Part shown: one piece after another, positions 1-8,338 of the stretch | Layout: the number at the start of each line of letters is the position of its first letter | How positions within the stretch are numbered: the stretch's first letter is position 1 | DNA from: an uncultured Lachnospiraceae bacterium | GTDB lineage: Bacteria; Bacillota; Clostridia; Lachnospirales; Lachnospiraceae | Reading direction: 5' to 3' | NCBI GenBank assembly: GCA_904395885.1 | Contig: CAJFOF010000021.1 | Span: 1 to 62,042, forward strand | Length of the DNA stretch: 62,042 bases | Made by a program: the position numbers and the translations under genes | The notes under the pieces: model-generated | Told to the model about the DNA's origin: nothing | The model's database searches: none | What the model saw: the letters and a program-made list of their open reading frames with translations, nothing else

Positions 1-800
1 TCCAGCCGTGGTTCCAGCGGGCGGAAGCAAAGATTGCTGTTTCCAGTAGTATTGGCTATTTTGTCGATGGTTACCGCATAGCCAACGCCTGCCTCAACCA
101 TAATCGCAGCATTATATACGAGGTTAAATGTAGTAACTATGTCCAGCTTCTCGAAATCCTCGCCAAACCACTCAGCAAATTCATTTCCACGCCGTTCCCC
201 GGAAATCACCTGCCGGGAACAGATCAGCGGAACATTTAACAAATCTTCTTTTCGGATCACTTCTTTCACGGCTAAAGGACTGTCACGCCGCATAGCAACG
301 CCCCATGTATCTTTGGCAGGAATATTGATGTAGTCATATTTCGATATATCCGCGGGCTGAATCAAGATTCCGAAATCCAGCAGGCCTTTATCCAATCGTT
401 CTGTTACATCCTCTGAATTTCCGCTGTATAGATGATAATGAATCCCCGGATAATTCATCCGTAACTCACAGGCAATCTGTGCCACCAGTTTCATAGCGTC
501 TGTTTCTCCGCCGCCGATATAAATATCACCGCTAACTACATTTTCCATAGAATTAAATTCTGCTTCTGTTTTATCAACCATAGAGACGATTTCTTCGGCA
601 CGCTTCCGCAAAATCATTCCCTCTGCGGTTAAAGTCATGTGGTGGCTGCTGCGGGTGAAAAGTTTTTGCCCCAGTTCTTCCTCCAAATCGCGAATCTGCC
701 GTGAAAGCGTCGGCTGTGTCACGTGCAGAAAATTGGCCGCATTTGTAATGCTGCCTTCCCTGGCAATCGCCAAAAAATACCGAAGCACTCTGATCTCCAT
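1..800 (-). CDS. LysR-family transcriptional regulator (runs off the left edge)
   Basis: The reading frame is open from an ATG at 798-800 to the window edge, giving about 266 residues of a protein whose family is normally near 300, so only the end is missing. Residues 1-60 form the LysR winged helix-turn-helix (segment NAANFLHVTQPTLSRQ). The rest matches the periplasmic-binding-like effector domain. AGGAG lies just upstream of the ATG. It is divergent from the aldo/keto reductase remnant at 861-1031; LysR genes often control such a divergent neighbour, so its original target may be lost. The ligand is unknown. Confidence 0.9.
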   Translation of the reverse strand, partial: MEIRVLRYFLAIAREGSITNAANFLHVTQPTLSRQIRDLEEELGQKLFTRSSHHMTLTAEGMILRKRAEEIVSMVDKTEAEFNSMENVVSGDIYIGGGETDAMKLVAQIACELRMNYPGIHYHLYSGNSEDVTERLDKGLLDFGILIQPADISKYDYINIPAKDTWGVAMRRDSPLAVKEVIRKEDLLNVPLICSRQVISGERRGNEFAEWFGEDFEKLDIVTTFNLVYNAAIMVEAGVGYAVTIDKIANTTGNSNLCFRPLEPRL

Positions 801-860
801 ATTTCGTACTCCTTACACGCTTATTATGCTTATCATTGTTGCATTTAGAATTTCAATTAA

Positions 861-1031
861 CCTCAAATAATTCTTCGCTGGAATTTGCAAAGAGGGGTAA
901 CCGTCATCCCCGGCTCCAGCAATCCGGAGCATATTCGGGAAAACATTTCCATTTTTGATTTTGCATTATCAAGGCAAGAAATGGAGCAGATTGCTGCATT
1001 GGAGAAGCATGAAAAGCATGATTGGTATTAG
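861..1031 (+). pseudogene. Remnant of an aldo/keto reductase (C-terminal end only)
   Basis: An open frame without a usable start codon encodes about 56 residues ending at TAG 1029-1031. It contains ILRWNLQRGVTVIPGSSN and a tail with HIRENISIFDFAL, the C-terminal NADPH-binding signature of aldo/keto reductases (family LRW-x-RG-x-x-IP-x-S). A stop at 858-860 precedes it and no N-terminal barrel is present, so roughly 220 residues are missing. The deletion joined this end almost directly to the divergent LysR promoter region. The family assignment is firm from the motif; non-function is inferred from the missing body. Confidence 0.75.
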
Positions 1032-1068
1032 AACGTATCCCGCAACAGTGCTCCCTATGGCAACAAAT

Positions 1069-1100
1069 CGGAACCGGCGTGACCTTGCACGTCGGTTCCG
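1069..1100. other. Inverted repeat (hairpin) downstream of the aldolase gene
   Basis: A 13-base arm at 1069-1081 and its near-exact complement at 1088-1100 (one mismatch) enclose a 6-base loop. It sits between the aldo/keto reductase remnant and the end of the aldolase gene. There is no clear T-run on either side, so it may be a weak or factor-assisted terminator. Confidence 0.4.
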
Positions 1101-1143
1101 ACCAAATACTTTCTGATTCCCTATGGGACGCTGCCAATTTGTT

Positions 1144-2298
1144 TTATGCCATCTTTTTATAGCGTTCTGCCATCTCGTCCAGGCTGACCTGCTCTACCAA
1201 AGGCGCCTTTCCGTAGGAGCCGAACTGAACGATCAGGGTCCCTACCACTTCTTTCACGCCCTTCTCAATGCACTCTACAATAGCAGCCACATCGTCGTCC
1301 GGAACAACTCCGTACATAACCGTATTCATAATCGGCGGCAGGAATACTCTCGGGTCAAATTGTTCTTTCTTTGCCTCCAGGATTTCGTAGATCGGCCCGA
1401 TAGACGAGCTGTTTCTCTTCTCCGGATATTTTGCGAACAGCTCTTTCATGTTTCTGGTAACCGCCAGGCGAATGTCCGTGTCAACATTGATCTTATTGAT
1501 TCCGCATGGAATCACGGCCTGCAGTTCCTGAATGGAAATACCGTAAGCATTGGTAATGTTCCCACCCAGGGCATTGATTTCATCTACAATATACTTCGGA
1601 ACTGTGGAGGAGCCGTGGGATACCAGCGCCCCAAAAATTCCCTCATGGTTCAGGCACTCACGGATTGCGATCGCAATCTCTTTTCTCAATTTTACATCCT
1701 TGCCTTTGCTGGCACCATGCATTGTACCATAAGAAATTGCCAGAGCATCCACGCCCGTCTTCTTGAAGAAGTCAATGGCCGTAAGAGGATTCGTATAAGT
1801 AGAATTGGCTGCAAATACATGATCTTCTACTCCTGCCAGAACACCCAGCTCTCCCTCTACGCTGACTCCTCTCGGATGAGCATACTTTACTACCTCTCTG
1901 GTCAACTCTACATTCTCCTCATAAGGAAGGGAAGAACCGTCAATCATGACAGAGGTGTATCCTCCCTCGATAGCTGCCACACAGGAGTCGAAATCCCTCC
2001 CGTGATCCAGATGCAGGACAATGGGAATCTCTGAATTTGCGCCGTATTTTTTTACCGCATTGGCGATGTTTTTCGCTCCGACTTTCTTATCTTCCAGCGT
2101 TGCATGGGTGAAATCCGTGCATCCTCCCATAAAACCATTGGCAAGATCCGCGCCCTGCAGAATTGCTGCAGATCGGAACATCTCGTGTACTTCAATGACA
2201 GCCTTGGCCTGGGCGACCGCATTTACGTTAAACGCGCCCTGTGCAAAACCGTATTTCACAGTTGCCTCCATGAGAGGCCGTAAAGGAATCAATGGCAT
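1144..2298 (-). CDS. Class II (zinc) fructose/tagatose-bisphosphate aldolase-type enzyme
   Basis: This cytoplasmic lyase should split a ketose 1,6-bisphosphate into DHAP and glyceraldehyde 3-phosphate. Zinc-ligand motifs are visible: LHLDHGRD near residue 97, SYGTMHGASKG near 190 and LVSHGSS near 225, followed by the INVDTDIRLA phosphate-binding strand. At 384 residues it is longer than the common 285-310-residue KbaY/GatY/FbaA forms, with extra C-terminal sequence. The start is ATG 2298, seven bases after GGAGG; an upstream TTG at 2304 is too close to that site. It follows the NagB-like gene on the same strand, so a role in amino-sugar or tagatose catabolism is possible. The exact sugar is not determined. 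Confidence 0.88.
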   Translation of the reverse strand: MPLIPLRPLMEATVKYGFAQGAFNVNAVAQAKAVIEVHEMFRSAAILQGADLANGFMGGCTDFTHATLEDKKVGAKNIANAVKKYGANSEIPIVLHLDHGRDFDSCVAAIEGGYTSVMIDGSSLPYEENVELTREVVKYAHPRGVSVEGELGVLAGVEDHVFAANSTYTNPLTAIDFFKKTGVDALAISYGTMHGASKGKDVKLRKEIAIAIRECLNHEGIFGALVSHGSSTVPKYIVDEINALGGNITNAYGISIQELQAVIPCGINKINVDTDIRLAVTRNMKELFAKYPEKRNSSSIGPIYEILEAKKEQFDPRVFLPPIMNTVMYGVVPDDDVAAIVECIEKGVKEVVGTLIVQFGSYGKAPLVEQVSLDEMAERYKKMA

Positions 2299-2366
2299 AG
2301 TCAATCCTCCATAAAATTTATTTAATTTAAATAAATAATATTCTTATTTTTCGAGTTTGTCAACAC

Positions 2367-3188
2367 TTAATCTTCAAGAGCCGCCACATAGTCCGTAAAT
2401 GTCAGTGTAATATCCGGATGGTTCTGGAGAAGGGAGACCGGAAATTCTGAAGTCGGTTCCCCGTAACCTGCACGGCGCACAACAGCTCTATGCCAATTCC
2501 GGAAGCATCCCAGACGAATTTTCCGCGCGTGGGCTATCTCATAAATCCCAATCGTCACACAATAGTGTGGCATGTCTTCCAGCGCTCCATTAAAATCTCC
2601 AATAGCATTAGCAGCTCTGGTTTCCGGAGAAATTTTCAGCACGCGGGTCTTCTGAGCCAGAAACTCTTCGTTCGTCAAAGACGTATCGGCTTCATTGAAG
2701 GCTACGTGGCCATTAATTCCAATGCCTCCAAACGCAATGTCCACTCCTCCCAGTCTCTCAATCAACTCAGGAATATAGGATGGATTCTTTGGATCCGGGA
2801 ACACTCTCTGCTCTGCCGGCATCACCAGCTCAGGGCGGATCTTCGAGTACACAGTCCGTTCCATAAATCCTCTGAAGCTTAAGGGGTGGTCCATCGGTAC
2901 CCATTCTTGATTGTCATCCAGATATTCGTCCATATTGATAAACCAGACGTTTTTCAAAGAAATCTCCTGACTGTTTACCAGATCAACAAAATAGGGATAC
3001 TGGCCTACCGGCCCTACCGGGCAGATAAAGACTGTCTTTTCCCCCTTTTCATTGTGAAGTTTAATCTCTTCTGCCATCTGCCCCGCCATTTCCCGGAAGA
3101 CATGGGCATTGTCCTCCAGACAAACAAGAGGTATCCTGGGATTGGCCAAAAGTTGGGTCTTGTCGTATTGGTAATATTCGTGTCTCAT
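2367..3188 (-). CDS. Glucosamine-6-phosphate deaminase/isomerase family protein (NagB-like)
   Basis: 273 residues of the NagB/RpiA/SugP fold, predicted to isomerise and deaminate an amino-sugar phosphate in the cytoplasm. The NagB motif NMDEY (base Asp72 in E. coli numbering) and the active loop GIGINGHVAFNEA are present. His143 and Glu148 equivalents are kept, but the residue just before Gly-His, Asp141 in E. coli NagB, is Asn here. That change, and moderate divergence elsewhere, suggest a non-canonical substrate such as galactosamine 6-phosphate rather than housekeeping NagB. ATG 3188 follows GGAGGG. The aldolase gene starts 68 bases downstream on the same strand. Confidence 0.88.
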   Translation of the reverse strand: MRHEYYQYDKTQLLANPRIPLVCLEDNAHVFREMAGQMAEEIKLHNEKGEKTVFICPVGPVGQYPYFVDLVNSQEISLKNVWFINMDEYLDDNQEWVPMDHPLSFRGFMERTVYSKIRPELVMPAEQRVFPDPKNPSYIPELIERLGGVDIAFGGIGINGHVAFNEADTSLTNEEFLAQKTRVLKISPETRAANAIGDFNGALEDMPHYCVTIGIYEIAHARKIRLGCFRNWHRAVVRRAGYGEPTSEFPVSLLQNHPDITLTFTDYVAALED

Positions 3189-3202
3189 CTCTCATCCCTC
3201 CA

Positions 3203-3259
3203 TTTTAAAAATGGGAGCACCGCCCATTGTGCAGCCGCAACAACCTGGCACTCCCATTT
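3203..3259 (-). terminator. Probable intrinsic terminator after the ABC-transporter operon
   Basis: On the minus strand AAATGGGAG (3251-3259) pairs with CTCCCATTT (3209-3217), with further pairing inside the loop, and a run of T residues follows at once. It separates the substrate-binding-protein gene from the NagB-like gene, so the two sugar genes may be transcribed partly on their own. Confidence 0.5.
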
Positions 3260-3307
3260 GTACGAAACGTCCCGTTGAATCAAACATACAGAACGTCTGC
3301 AGAATGT

Positions 3308-4411
3308 TTAATTTCCTGCTTCCTCCATAACATCCAGCATCACGTAATCGCTGATCGGAACTTCTCCAGCTACATCACCGGATGCGATCAAATTTTCCTG
3401 CTGAATCTTATAGTAATTCTCGACTGTACCGTCTGCTGCGCCTTCTGCCACTTCTTTTCCTGTCAGCCAGTCAGCATCACCTCTCTGATTATATACGGAA
3501 TCGTAATCTGTCTTGGTCTGGTCAGCAACATACTGAGCAACCTCTTCGTAATTGCCCTCTGCAGCATAGTCCATTCCTTTATACAGTGCCCGCACGAACC
3601 GGACAATATTGTCTCTGTTCTCTTCTGCATAGGTAGGTGTTACGATCCAGCTTGCCAGTGATACACTGGTGTCAGAGAAGGTCATATTATCACAAAGTTC
3701 TGTGGAATCTGCCACCTCTTCCAGAATCTTTAAGCTGTTAGGAGACCATGTAGCGCAGGCATCAACGCCGCCGGACAGCATTGCAGTAACGATGCCGGAT
3801 GCATCCATATCTACTGCCTGAATATCAGACATTGTCAAGCCAGCCTTGCTCAGGCCCATCTCAAGAATGTCTTCACTGGAAGTACCAGAGGAATACGCTA
3901 CCTTTTTGCCCTTTAAGTCCTCCAGGGTCTTAACATTAGGGCCACCGATCACAGCGTCGCCGTTGGAAATGTGAGACAGGGCTACAATCTTTGCCTGGCC
4001 GTTGATGCACAGCTTATGGGCTCCCTGGCCTATGTAGCCGATGTCAATGCTTCCGGATTCCATTGCAGCGATGATCGTGGGGCCATCCTGGAACTCTACG
4101 AAATTAAGAGTAATCCCCTCTTCTTCCATATAACCTTTTGCAGCTGCTGTAGTGACAGACCATAAGCTGCCGTAGTTGGGCATATATGCTACATTAAGAG
4201 TAATCGGCTCCTGTGCCTCCGCTGCTTCCGTTGTTTCCTCTGCTGCACTTTCACTTTCAGCCGCCGTCGTCTCCTCTGCCGCCTCTGTCTCTGCAGCAGC
4301 CGTTGTGGCTGCCGTAGTGGCCGCCGTCGTCTCCGCATCGCCCGAGCCTGAGCATGCAGCCAGAGACAATACCATGGTCGATGCCAATAATACCGATAAA
4401 GCCTTTCTCAT
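3308..4411 (-). CDS. ABC transporter substrate-binding lipoprotein (SsuA/NMT1-like)
   Basis: 367 residues. An N-terminal lipoprotein signal (MRKALSVLLASTMVLSLAAC) with lipobox LAAC anchors it outside the membrane. A low-complexity Thr/Ala/Glu linker follows (about residues 25-65), then an NMT1/THI5-type periplasmic-binding fold beginning ITLNVAYMPN. The family binds nitrate/sulfonate/taurine/thiamine-precursor-type ligands; the ligand here cannot be read off. The start is ATG 4411, seven bases after GGAGG; an upstream in-frame start at 4453 lacks a binding site. It is the last gene of the permease-ATPase-binding-protein operon. Confidence 0.92.
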   Translation of the reverse strand: MRKALSVLLASTMVLSLAACSGSGDAETTAATTAATTAAAETEAAEETTAAESESAAEETTEAAEAQEPITLNVAYMPNYGSLWSVTTAAAKGYMEEEGITLNFVEFQDGPTIIAAMESGSIDIGYIGQGAHKLCINGQAKIVALSHISNGDAVIGGPNVKTLEDLKGKKVAYSSGTSSEDILEMGLSKAGLTMSDIQAVDMDASGIVTAMLSGGVDACATWSPNSLKILEEVADSTELCDNMTFSDTSVSLASWIVTPTYAEENRDNIVRFVRALYKGMDYAAEGNYEEVAQYVADQTKTDYDSVYNQRGDADWLTGKEVAEGAADGTVENYYKIQQENLIASGDVAGEVPISDYVMLDVMEEAGN

Positions 4412-4452
4412 AATAAATCCTCCTTTTAGTTTTGTAATAGAAATAGTTTTCA

Positions 4453-5244
4453 CTATTTTCTGACTTCCAGATACTCTTGATATACCTGACTCCAGATCCG
4501 GTTCTTCAGCGCGATAAACTCCGGTGTCATCTTCGTCTCCTGGGTCCTGGGATACGGAATATCAATATCCACGATATCCCGGATGCGCCCCGGTCTTGCG
4601 CTCATAATCACGACTCTTGTCGCCAGAACGATCGCCTCTTCCACATCGTGAGTAATAAAGAAGCAGGTCTTCTGCTCTTCTTCCCAAGTCTTTAAAAGTT
4701 CCGTCTGGAGCTGAGTCCTGGTCTGAGCATCCAAAGCACCGAACGGCTCGTCCATCAGAAGGACTTCCGGCTGAACAGCATAGGCCCTGGCAATGGCAAC
4801 TCTCTGTTTCATACCGCCGGATAACTCCTTGGGATAGCTGTCCACAAACTCTTCCAGATCAACCATCCTGATGTATTTCATAGCCACTTCTCTGGCCTCT
4901 GCATCACTCATTCCCTTCAGCTTCAGGCCGAACATAACGTTTTTAATAACAGTCAGCCAGGGAAACAAGGCATACTGCTGAAATACCACGCCTCTCTCTG
5001 TCCCGGTTCCCTCCACCTTTTTGCCGTCTACATAAACGGCTCCGGAAGTAGCGTCCAGCAACCCGGCGATAATATTAAGCAGGGTAGATTTTCCGCATCC
5101 AGACGGTCCCACCACACAGATAAATTCGTTTTCTTTAATATCAAGACTGACCCCATTCAAGGCCACCATTCTCCCCTTGCGGCCCTCATAAATTTTCTCT
5201 ACATTGTCGATCTTGACTTTTATTCCTCTCTCTTCTCTTGCCAT
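4453..5244 (-). CDS. ABC transporter ATP-binding protein (SsuB/TauB-like)
   Basis: 263 residues with Walker A GPSGCGKST, Q-loop QQYALFPW, signature LSGGMKQR, Walker B VLLMDEPFGALD and the switch histidine in FITHDVEEA. The FGALDAQTR segment is typical of the nitrate/sulfonate/taurine ATPase subfamily. ATG 5244 is preceded by GGAGG eight bases upstream; an upstream GTG is less likely. The start overlaps the end of the permease gene by 25 bases, which suggests translational coupling. It powers uptake with the adjoining permease and lipoprotein. Confidence 0.95.
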   Translation of the reverse strand: MAREERGIKVKIDNVEKIYEGRKGRMVALNGVSLDIKENEFICVVGPSGCGKSTLLNIIAGLLDATSGAVYVDGKKVEGTGTERGVVFQQYALFPWLTVIKNVMFGLKLKGMSDAEAREVAMKYIRMVDLEEFVDSYPKELSGGMKQRVAIARAYAVQPEVLLMDEPFGALDAQTRTQLQTELLKTWEEEQKTCFFITHDVEEAIVLATRVVIMSARPGRIRDIVDIDIPYPRTQETKMTPEFIALKNRIWSQVYQEYLEVRK

Positions 5245-6020
5245 CTGGTGAACCTCCTCTCCCACATCTTAATCAGTTTTTCACTGGTAATTCCAATAAT
5301 ACCGATGATAATAATATAAAGGAGCATCGGTTCCACTTCAAAACTGTTGTTCAGAGAACGGATCCTCATTCCCAGACCTGCGATAGCCCCGGTAGATTCT
5401 GCCGCAATCAGTGTAGTAAGGGCAACGGAAACACCCAGTCTGACTGCTGTAACAATAAAAGGCGTTGTCGCTGGGAAAATAACTTTCACAAAAATATCCT
5501 TATCTTTCGCTCCAAGCACCCTTGCCGCCTTAATCAGCGTCTCATCCACATTCCGAACGCCCTGATAGATCGTAACGGTCATAATCAGGAAGGTTGCCAG
5601 CCAGATAACAATAACCTGGGGTCTACGGCCTACGCCTGCAGAAATAACAACCAGCGGAACATATGCCAGCGGCGGAATATTACGAATAAACTGAATCCAT
5701 GGCTCCACGATAAACCGAACCGGACGGTACCACGCCATTAAAAACGCCACCGGGACAGCCGTTATGAAGCCCAAAATAAAGCCCAAAATAACTGAAATCA
5801 TACTGCTGGAAAAGTCCTGCCAGAGAACTCCTCTTTCAATCATGGTCTTCAGTGAAGCCAGCACTTTTGGCAGAAATGGGAAACTTCGTGCCGTCTTCGG
5901 ATAAATGGAAAGACAATACCACAACACCATAGCCACCAAAAAGGAAATGCACAGCCATCCCCAATTCGGTATTCTGGAAATCAAATCCTTTTGCTCACCT
6001 TGCTTTTTCTTCTCAGGCAT
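5220..6020 (-). CDS. ABC transporter permease (SsuC/TauC-like)
   Basis: 266 residues with about six hydrophobic membrane segments, from WLCISFLVAMVLWYCL near the N-terminus to MLLYIIIIGIIGI near the C-terminus. The cytoplasmic EAA-type loop is visible as LIKAARVLGAKDKDIFVKV. This is the BPD_transp_1 fold of nitrate/sulfonate-type importers. It is the first gene of the three-gene operon, and its ATG at 6018-6020 follows a GGGGG-rich binding site. A TATAAT -10 lies 53 bases upstream of the start codon, beside a LacI-type palindrome. Confidence 0.93.
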   Translation of the reverse strand: MPEKKKQGEQKDLISRIPNWGWLCISFLVAMVLWYCLSIYPKTARSFPFLPKVLASLKTMIERGVLWQDFSSSMISVILGFILGFITAVPVAFLMAWYRPVRFIVEPWIQFIRNIPPLAYVPLVVISAGVGRRPQVIVIWLATFLIMTVTIYQGVRNVDETLIKAARVLGAKDKDIFVKVIFPATTPFIVTAVRLGVSVALTTLIAAESTGAIAGLGMRIRSLNNSFEVEPMLLYIIIIGIIGITSEKLIKMWERRFTRWQEKREE

Positions 6021-6072
6021 ATAACCCCCTCTTTCTATGCGATTTGCCCAATTTTTCTCACTGGTATATTTT

Positions 6073-6078
6073 ATTATA
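6073..6078 (-). promoter_or_regulatory. Probable -10 element of the ABC-transporter operon
   Basis: A perfect TATAAT on the minus strand in an AT-rich stretch upstream of the permease gene. The matching -35 position reads GTTTTA, a poor fit, so the promoter may be weak or activator-dependent. Confidence 0.5.
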
Positions 6079-6109
6079 TCATATTTTTTACAAATTAAAA
6101 CCTATTTTA

Positions 6110-6125
6110 ACACAAACGTTTGTGT
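6110..6125. promoter_or_regulatory. LacI-family operator (16-bp perfect palindrome)
   Basis: ACACAAACGTTTGTGT is a perfect palindrome with a central CG, the hallmark of LacI/GalR-family operators. It lies between the divergent ABC-transporter operon and the LacI-family gene at 6280, just upstream of the ABC -10/-35 region. It is the obvious binding site for that regulator and could control both directions. Confidence 0.75.
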
Positions 6126-6279
6126 AATTTGATCGACAGTGGGTGTTCACAAACAGGTTGTCCCGTCGCCAGCGTTTTCTTTAATTCCTTCCGTCTTTTC
6201 CGAAAAAACCATAGCTTTTTCCCGCCATTTCCAGTATACTATAAGTCTATAGAAAGCCTTTCCAAATAAGGAGGATCCC

Positions 6280-7299
6280 ATGACACTGAAAGAAATCGCC
6301 AGGGAGGCCGGCGTGTCTATTTCCACCGTTTCCCGGGTCATCAACAATAATTCAAAAGCTGCCAGCAAAGAGGTGCAGGACCGTATCTGGGAGATTGTTC
6401 GCCGCACAGGGTACACGCCTAACTCCGTGGCGCAGCACTTAAAGCAGGGCGGAATTCCGACATCCGAGATGAAATCGCGCTCACTGGCATGCCTCTTTGC
6501 CCGAACCCCGGCTATGATGACCGATATGTTTTTCAGTTCACTGGCCCGCAGCCTGGAGCAGGAGGCTTTTCAGCACAACTATATTTTAAAGTATTCTTTC
6601 AGTTCTTTCGATATCAACAACCCGGCTACTTTCCAGGTGATCGCAGATAATCATGTAAACGGCATTGCCGTACTGGGGCGCTGTGATAAACAGACTCTGA
6701 AATTTCTGAAGCAATATTTCAATCATATTGTCTATGTAGGACTCAACAGTCTGGATGCCAAATACGATCAGATTATCTGTGAAGGAAGGCAGGCAGGTTC
6801 TACCGCCATGGAGCACCTGATCAAATTGGGCCATACCAAAATCGGCTATATCGGCGAAACTGCCTGTGAGGAACGCTATGCCGGTTACTGCGATGCTTTG
6901 TCCAGCCATAAGATTCCTTTGAAAAGAGAATACGTGGCTGATGTCAGGCTCTCTTCCGAGGACGGCTACCGGGGTGCCAAAATGCTGCTGAGCAGGGACG
7001 CGGATATTACGGCAGTCTTCTGCAGCAACGATATTACAGCAATCGGAGCTATGCATGCTTTTCAGGAAAGCGGGATCCGGATTCCCCAGGATATTTCCCT
7101 GATCAGCATTGACGATATCGATACTGCCTCGTATCTGACCCCCATGCTGACCACAATCCATATTCCCACCCAAGAAATGGGACAGATGGCAGCCAAAATT
7201 CTCATCGACCGTATCGACGGCGGTCACAGGCTCCCTATCAAATTAAATCTTCCCTTCTATCTGGCGAATCGGGAAAGCTGTGCCAGATACAATGGATGA
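6280..7299 (+). CDS. LacI/GalR-family transcriptional regulator
   Basis: 339 residues. Residues 1-50 are the LacI helix-turn-helix and hinge start (TLKEIAREAGVSISTVSRV), followed by a periplasmic-binding-like sensor domain that would bind a sugar or sugar phosphate. ATG 6280 follows AAGGAGG. It is divergent from the SsuA-type ABC operon, with a 16-bp palindromic operator between them, and 32 bases upstream of an aldose-epimerase-like gene. The context points to carbohydrate-responsive control. The effector is unknown. Confidence 0.93.
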   Translation: MTLKEIAREAGVSISTVSRVINNNSKAASKEVQDRIWEIVRRTGYTPNSVAQHLKQGGIPTSEMKSRSLACLFARTPAMMTDMFFSSLARSLEQEAFQHNYILKYSFSSFDINNPATFQVIADNHVNGIAVLGRCDKQTLKFLKQYFNHIVYVGLNSLDAKYDQIICEGRQAGSTAMEHLIKLGHTKIGYIGETACEERYAGYCDALSSHKIPLKREYVADVRLSSEDGYRGAKMLLSRDADITAVFCSNDITAIGAMHAFQESGIRIPQDISLISIDDIDTASYLTPMLTTIHIPTQEMGQMAAKILIDRIDGGHRLPIKLNLPFYLANRESCARYNG

Positions 7300-7331
7300 C
7301 ATTAATATTCAAAATTAAAGGAGGATTTACT

Positions 7332-8213
7332 ATGATCATCACTATCCAGGACTCTAAAGCGTCTGCTTCTATTGATTCCGTAGGCGCACAGCTTATTTCT
7401 TATCAGGACCCTTCCGGCCGGGAATACGTCTGGCAGAGAAATCCTGACTACTGGGCTAACTGCTCTCCTCTGCTCTTTCCTATCGTTGGAGCCGTCAGGA
7501 ACGGCCGCACCGCCATCAATGGTTCCTGGTATGAAATTCCCAAACACGGCTTTTTAAAAGTTTCTGATTTTGAAGTTGTAGCGCAGGGACCAGATTCCGT
7601 CACTTTTTCACTTACAGATTCAGAAGAAACCCGGAAAGTCTACCCCTTCCCTTTCCGCTTTGAGGCAATTTATTCCTTGAAAGACGGCGTTCTTATCTTT
7701 GATTGTTGTGTAGAAAATACCGGTTCTTCTCAGATGCCCTACTTTATCGGCACTCATCCGGGATTTAACTGTCCTCTGGATGACGGCGAATCTTTTGAGG
7801 ATTACGTCCTGGAGTTTGATCAGGAAGAGAAGTCCGGGTACCGCTCTTTTGACTTGAAAAATCTCCAGTTTGACATGACACGCCGTACTCCCTTCCCGGG
7901 TGATGGCAAAAAAATTGCCCTCAATTATGAGACATTTATGAATGATGCAATCTGGTTTGACGACCTCAGTTCCCGAAAGGTAGAATTAAAAAATCCCTCA
8001 ACAGGCCACGGGGTAGCAGTCAGCTTTCCGGACTACTCCACAGTCGCATTCTGGACTCCCGCTGAGACCAAAGCCCCCTTCCTGTGCGTTGAGCCGTGGA
8101 ACGGCTCCGCCGCCTGCTCTGACGAGGATGACGAATTTATCCATAAAAATCATCTTCAGACGTTAGAGCCGGGCAAGACTGCTCATTATCTTCTGAAAAT
8201 CCAGTATCTGTAA
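7332..8213 (+). CDS. Aldose 1-epimerase family protein (LacX/GalM-like)
   Basis: 293 residues of the galactose-mutarotase beta-sandwich family, cytoplasmic. Sequences near WQRNPDYWANCSPLLFPIVG (substrate pocket) and YFIGTHPGFNCPL (conserved catalytic-region His) match the LacX-type subgroup. These proteins interconvert sugar anomers, sometimes sugar phosphates. The start is ATG 7332, seven bases after AAAGGAGG; an upstream in-frame ATG overlaps the LacI gene and has no binding site. It is probably cotranscribed with the LacI gene. Confidence 0.88.
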   Translation: MIITIQDSKASASIDSVGAQLISYQDPSGREYVWQRNPDYWANCSPLLFPIVGAVRNGRTAINGSWYEIPKHGFLKVSDFEVVAQGPDSVTFSLTDSEETRKVYPFPFRFEAIYSLKDGVLIFDCCVENTGSSQMPYFIGTHPGFNCPLDDGESFEDYVLEFDQEEKSGYRSFDLKNLQFDMTRRTPFPGDGKKIALNYETFMNDAIWFDDLSSRKVELKNPSTGHGVAVSFPDYSTVAFWTPAETKAPFLCVEPWNGSAACSDEDDEFIHKNHLQTLEPGKTAHYLLKIQYL

Positions 8214-8237
8214 GAGTTTCGCTGCCTCCAAAGACAG

Positions 8238-8288
8238 GAAGCGGCGTGCCGGCTGACCAAATTTCCCGCCGGAGGCGCCGCTTTCATT
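8238..8288. terminator. Intrinsic terminator between convergent genes
   Basis: AAGCGGCG at 8239-8246 pairs with CGCCGCTT at 8276-8283, an inner GCCGGC stem adds stability, and TTTCATTT follows. It ends the epimerase transcript and may serve the convergent LytTR gene. Confidence 0.65.
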
Positions 8289-8338
8289 TGGGGCGCCGGA
8301 ACCGTGCCCCGATCTCACAGGCTGAACCCAAAAACAGG

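Noticed and set aside
1123..2034. Long plus-strand open frame over the aldolase gene
   Set aside because: It lies opposite a gene with clear zinc-binding motifs and has no recognisable domain or binding site.
4216..4350. Repetitive Thr/Ala/Glu codons as a possible repeat element
   Set aside because: It is a low-complexity lipoprotein linker, also found in the other lipoproteins here.
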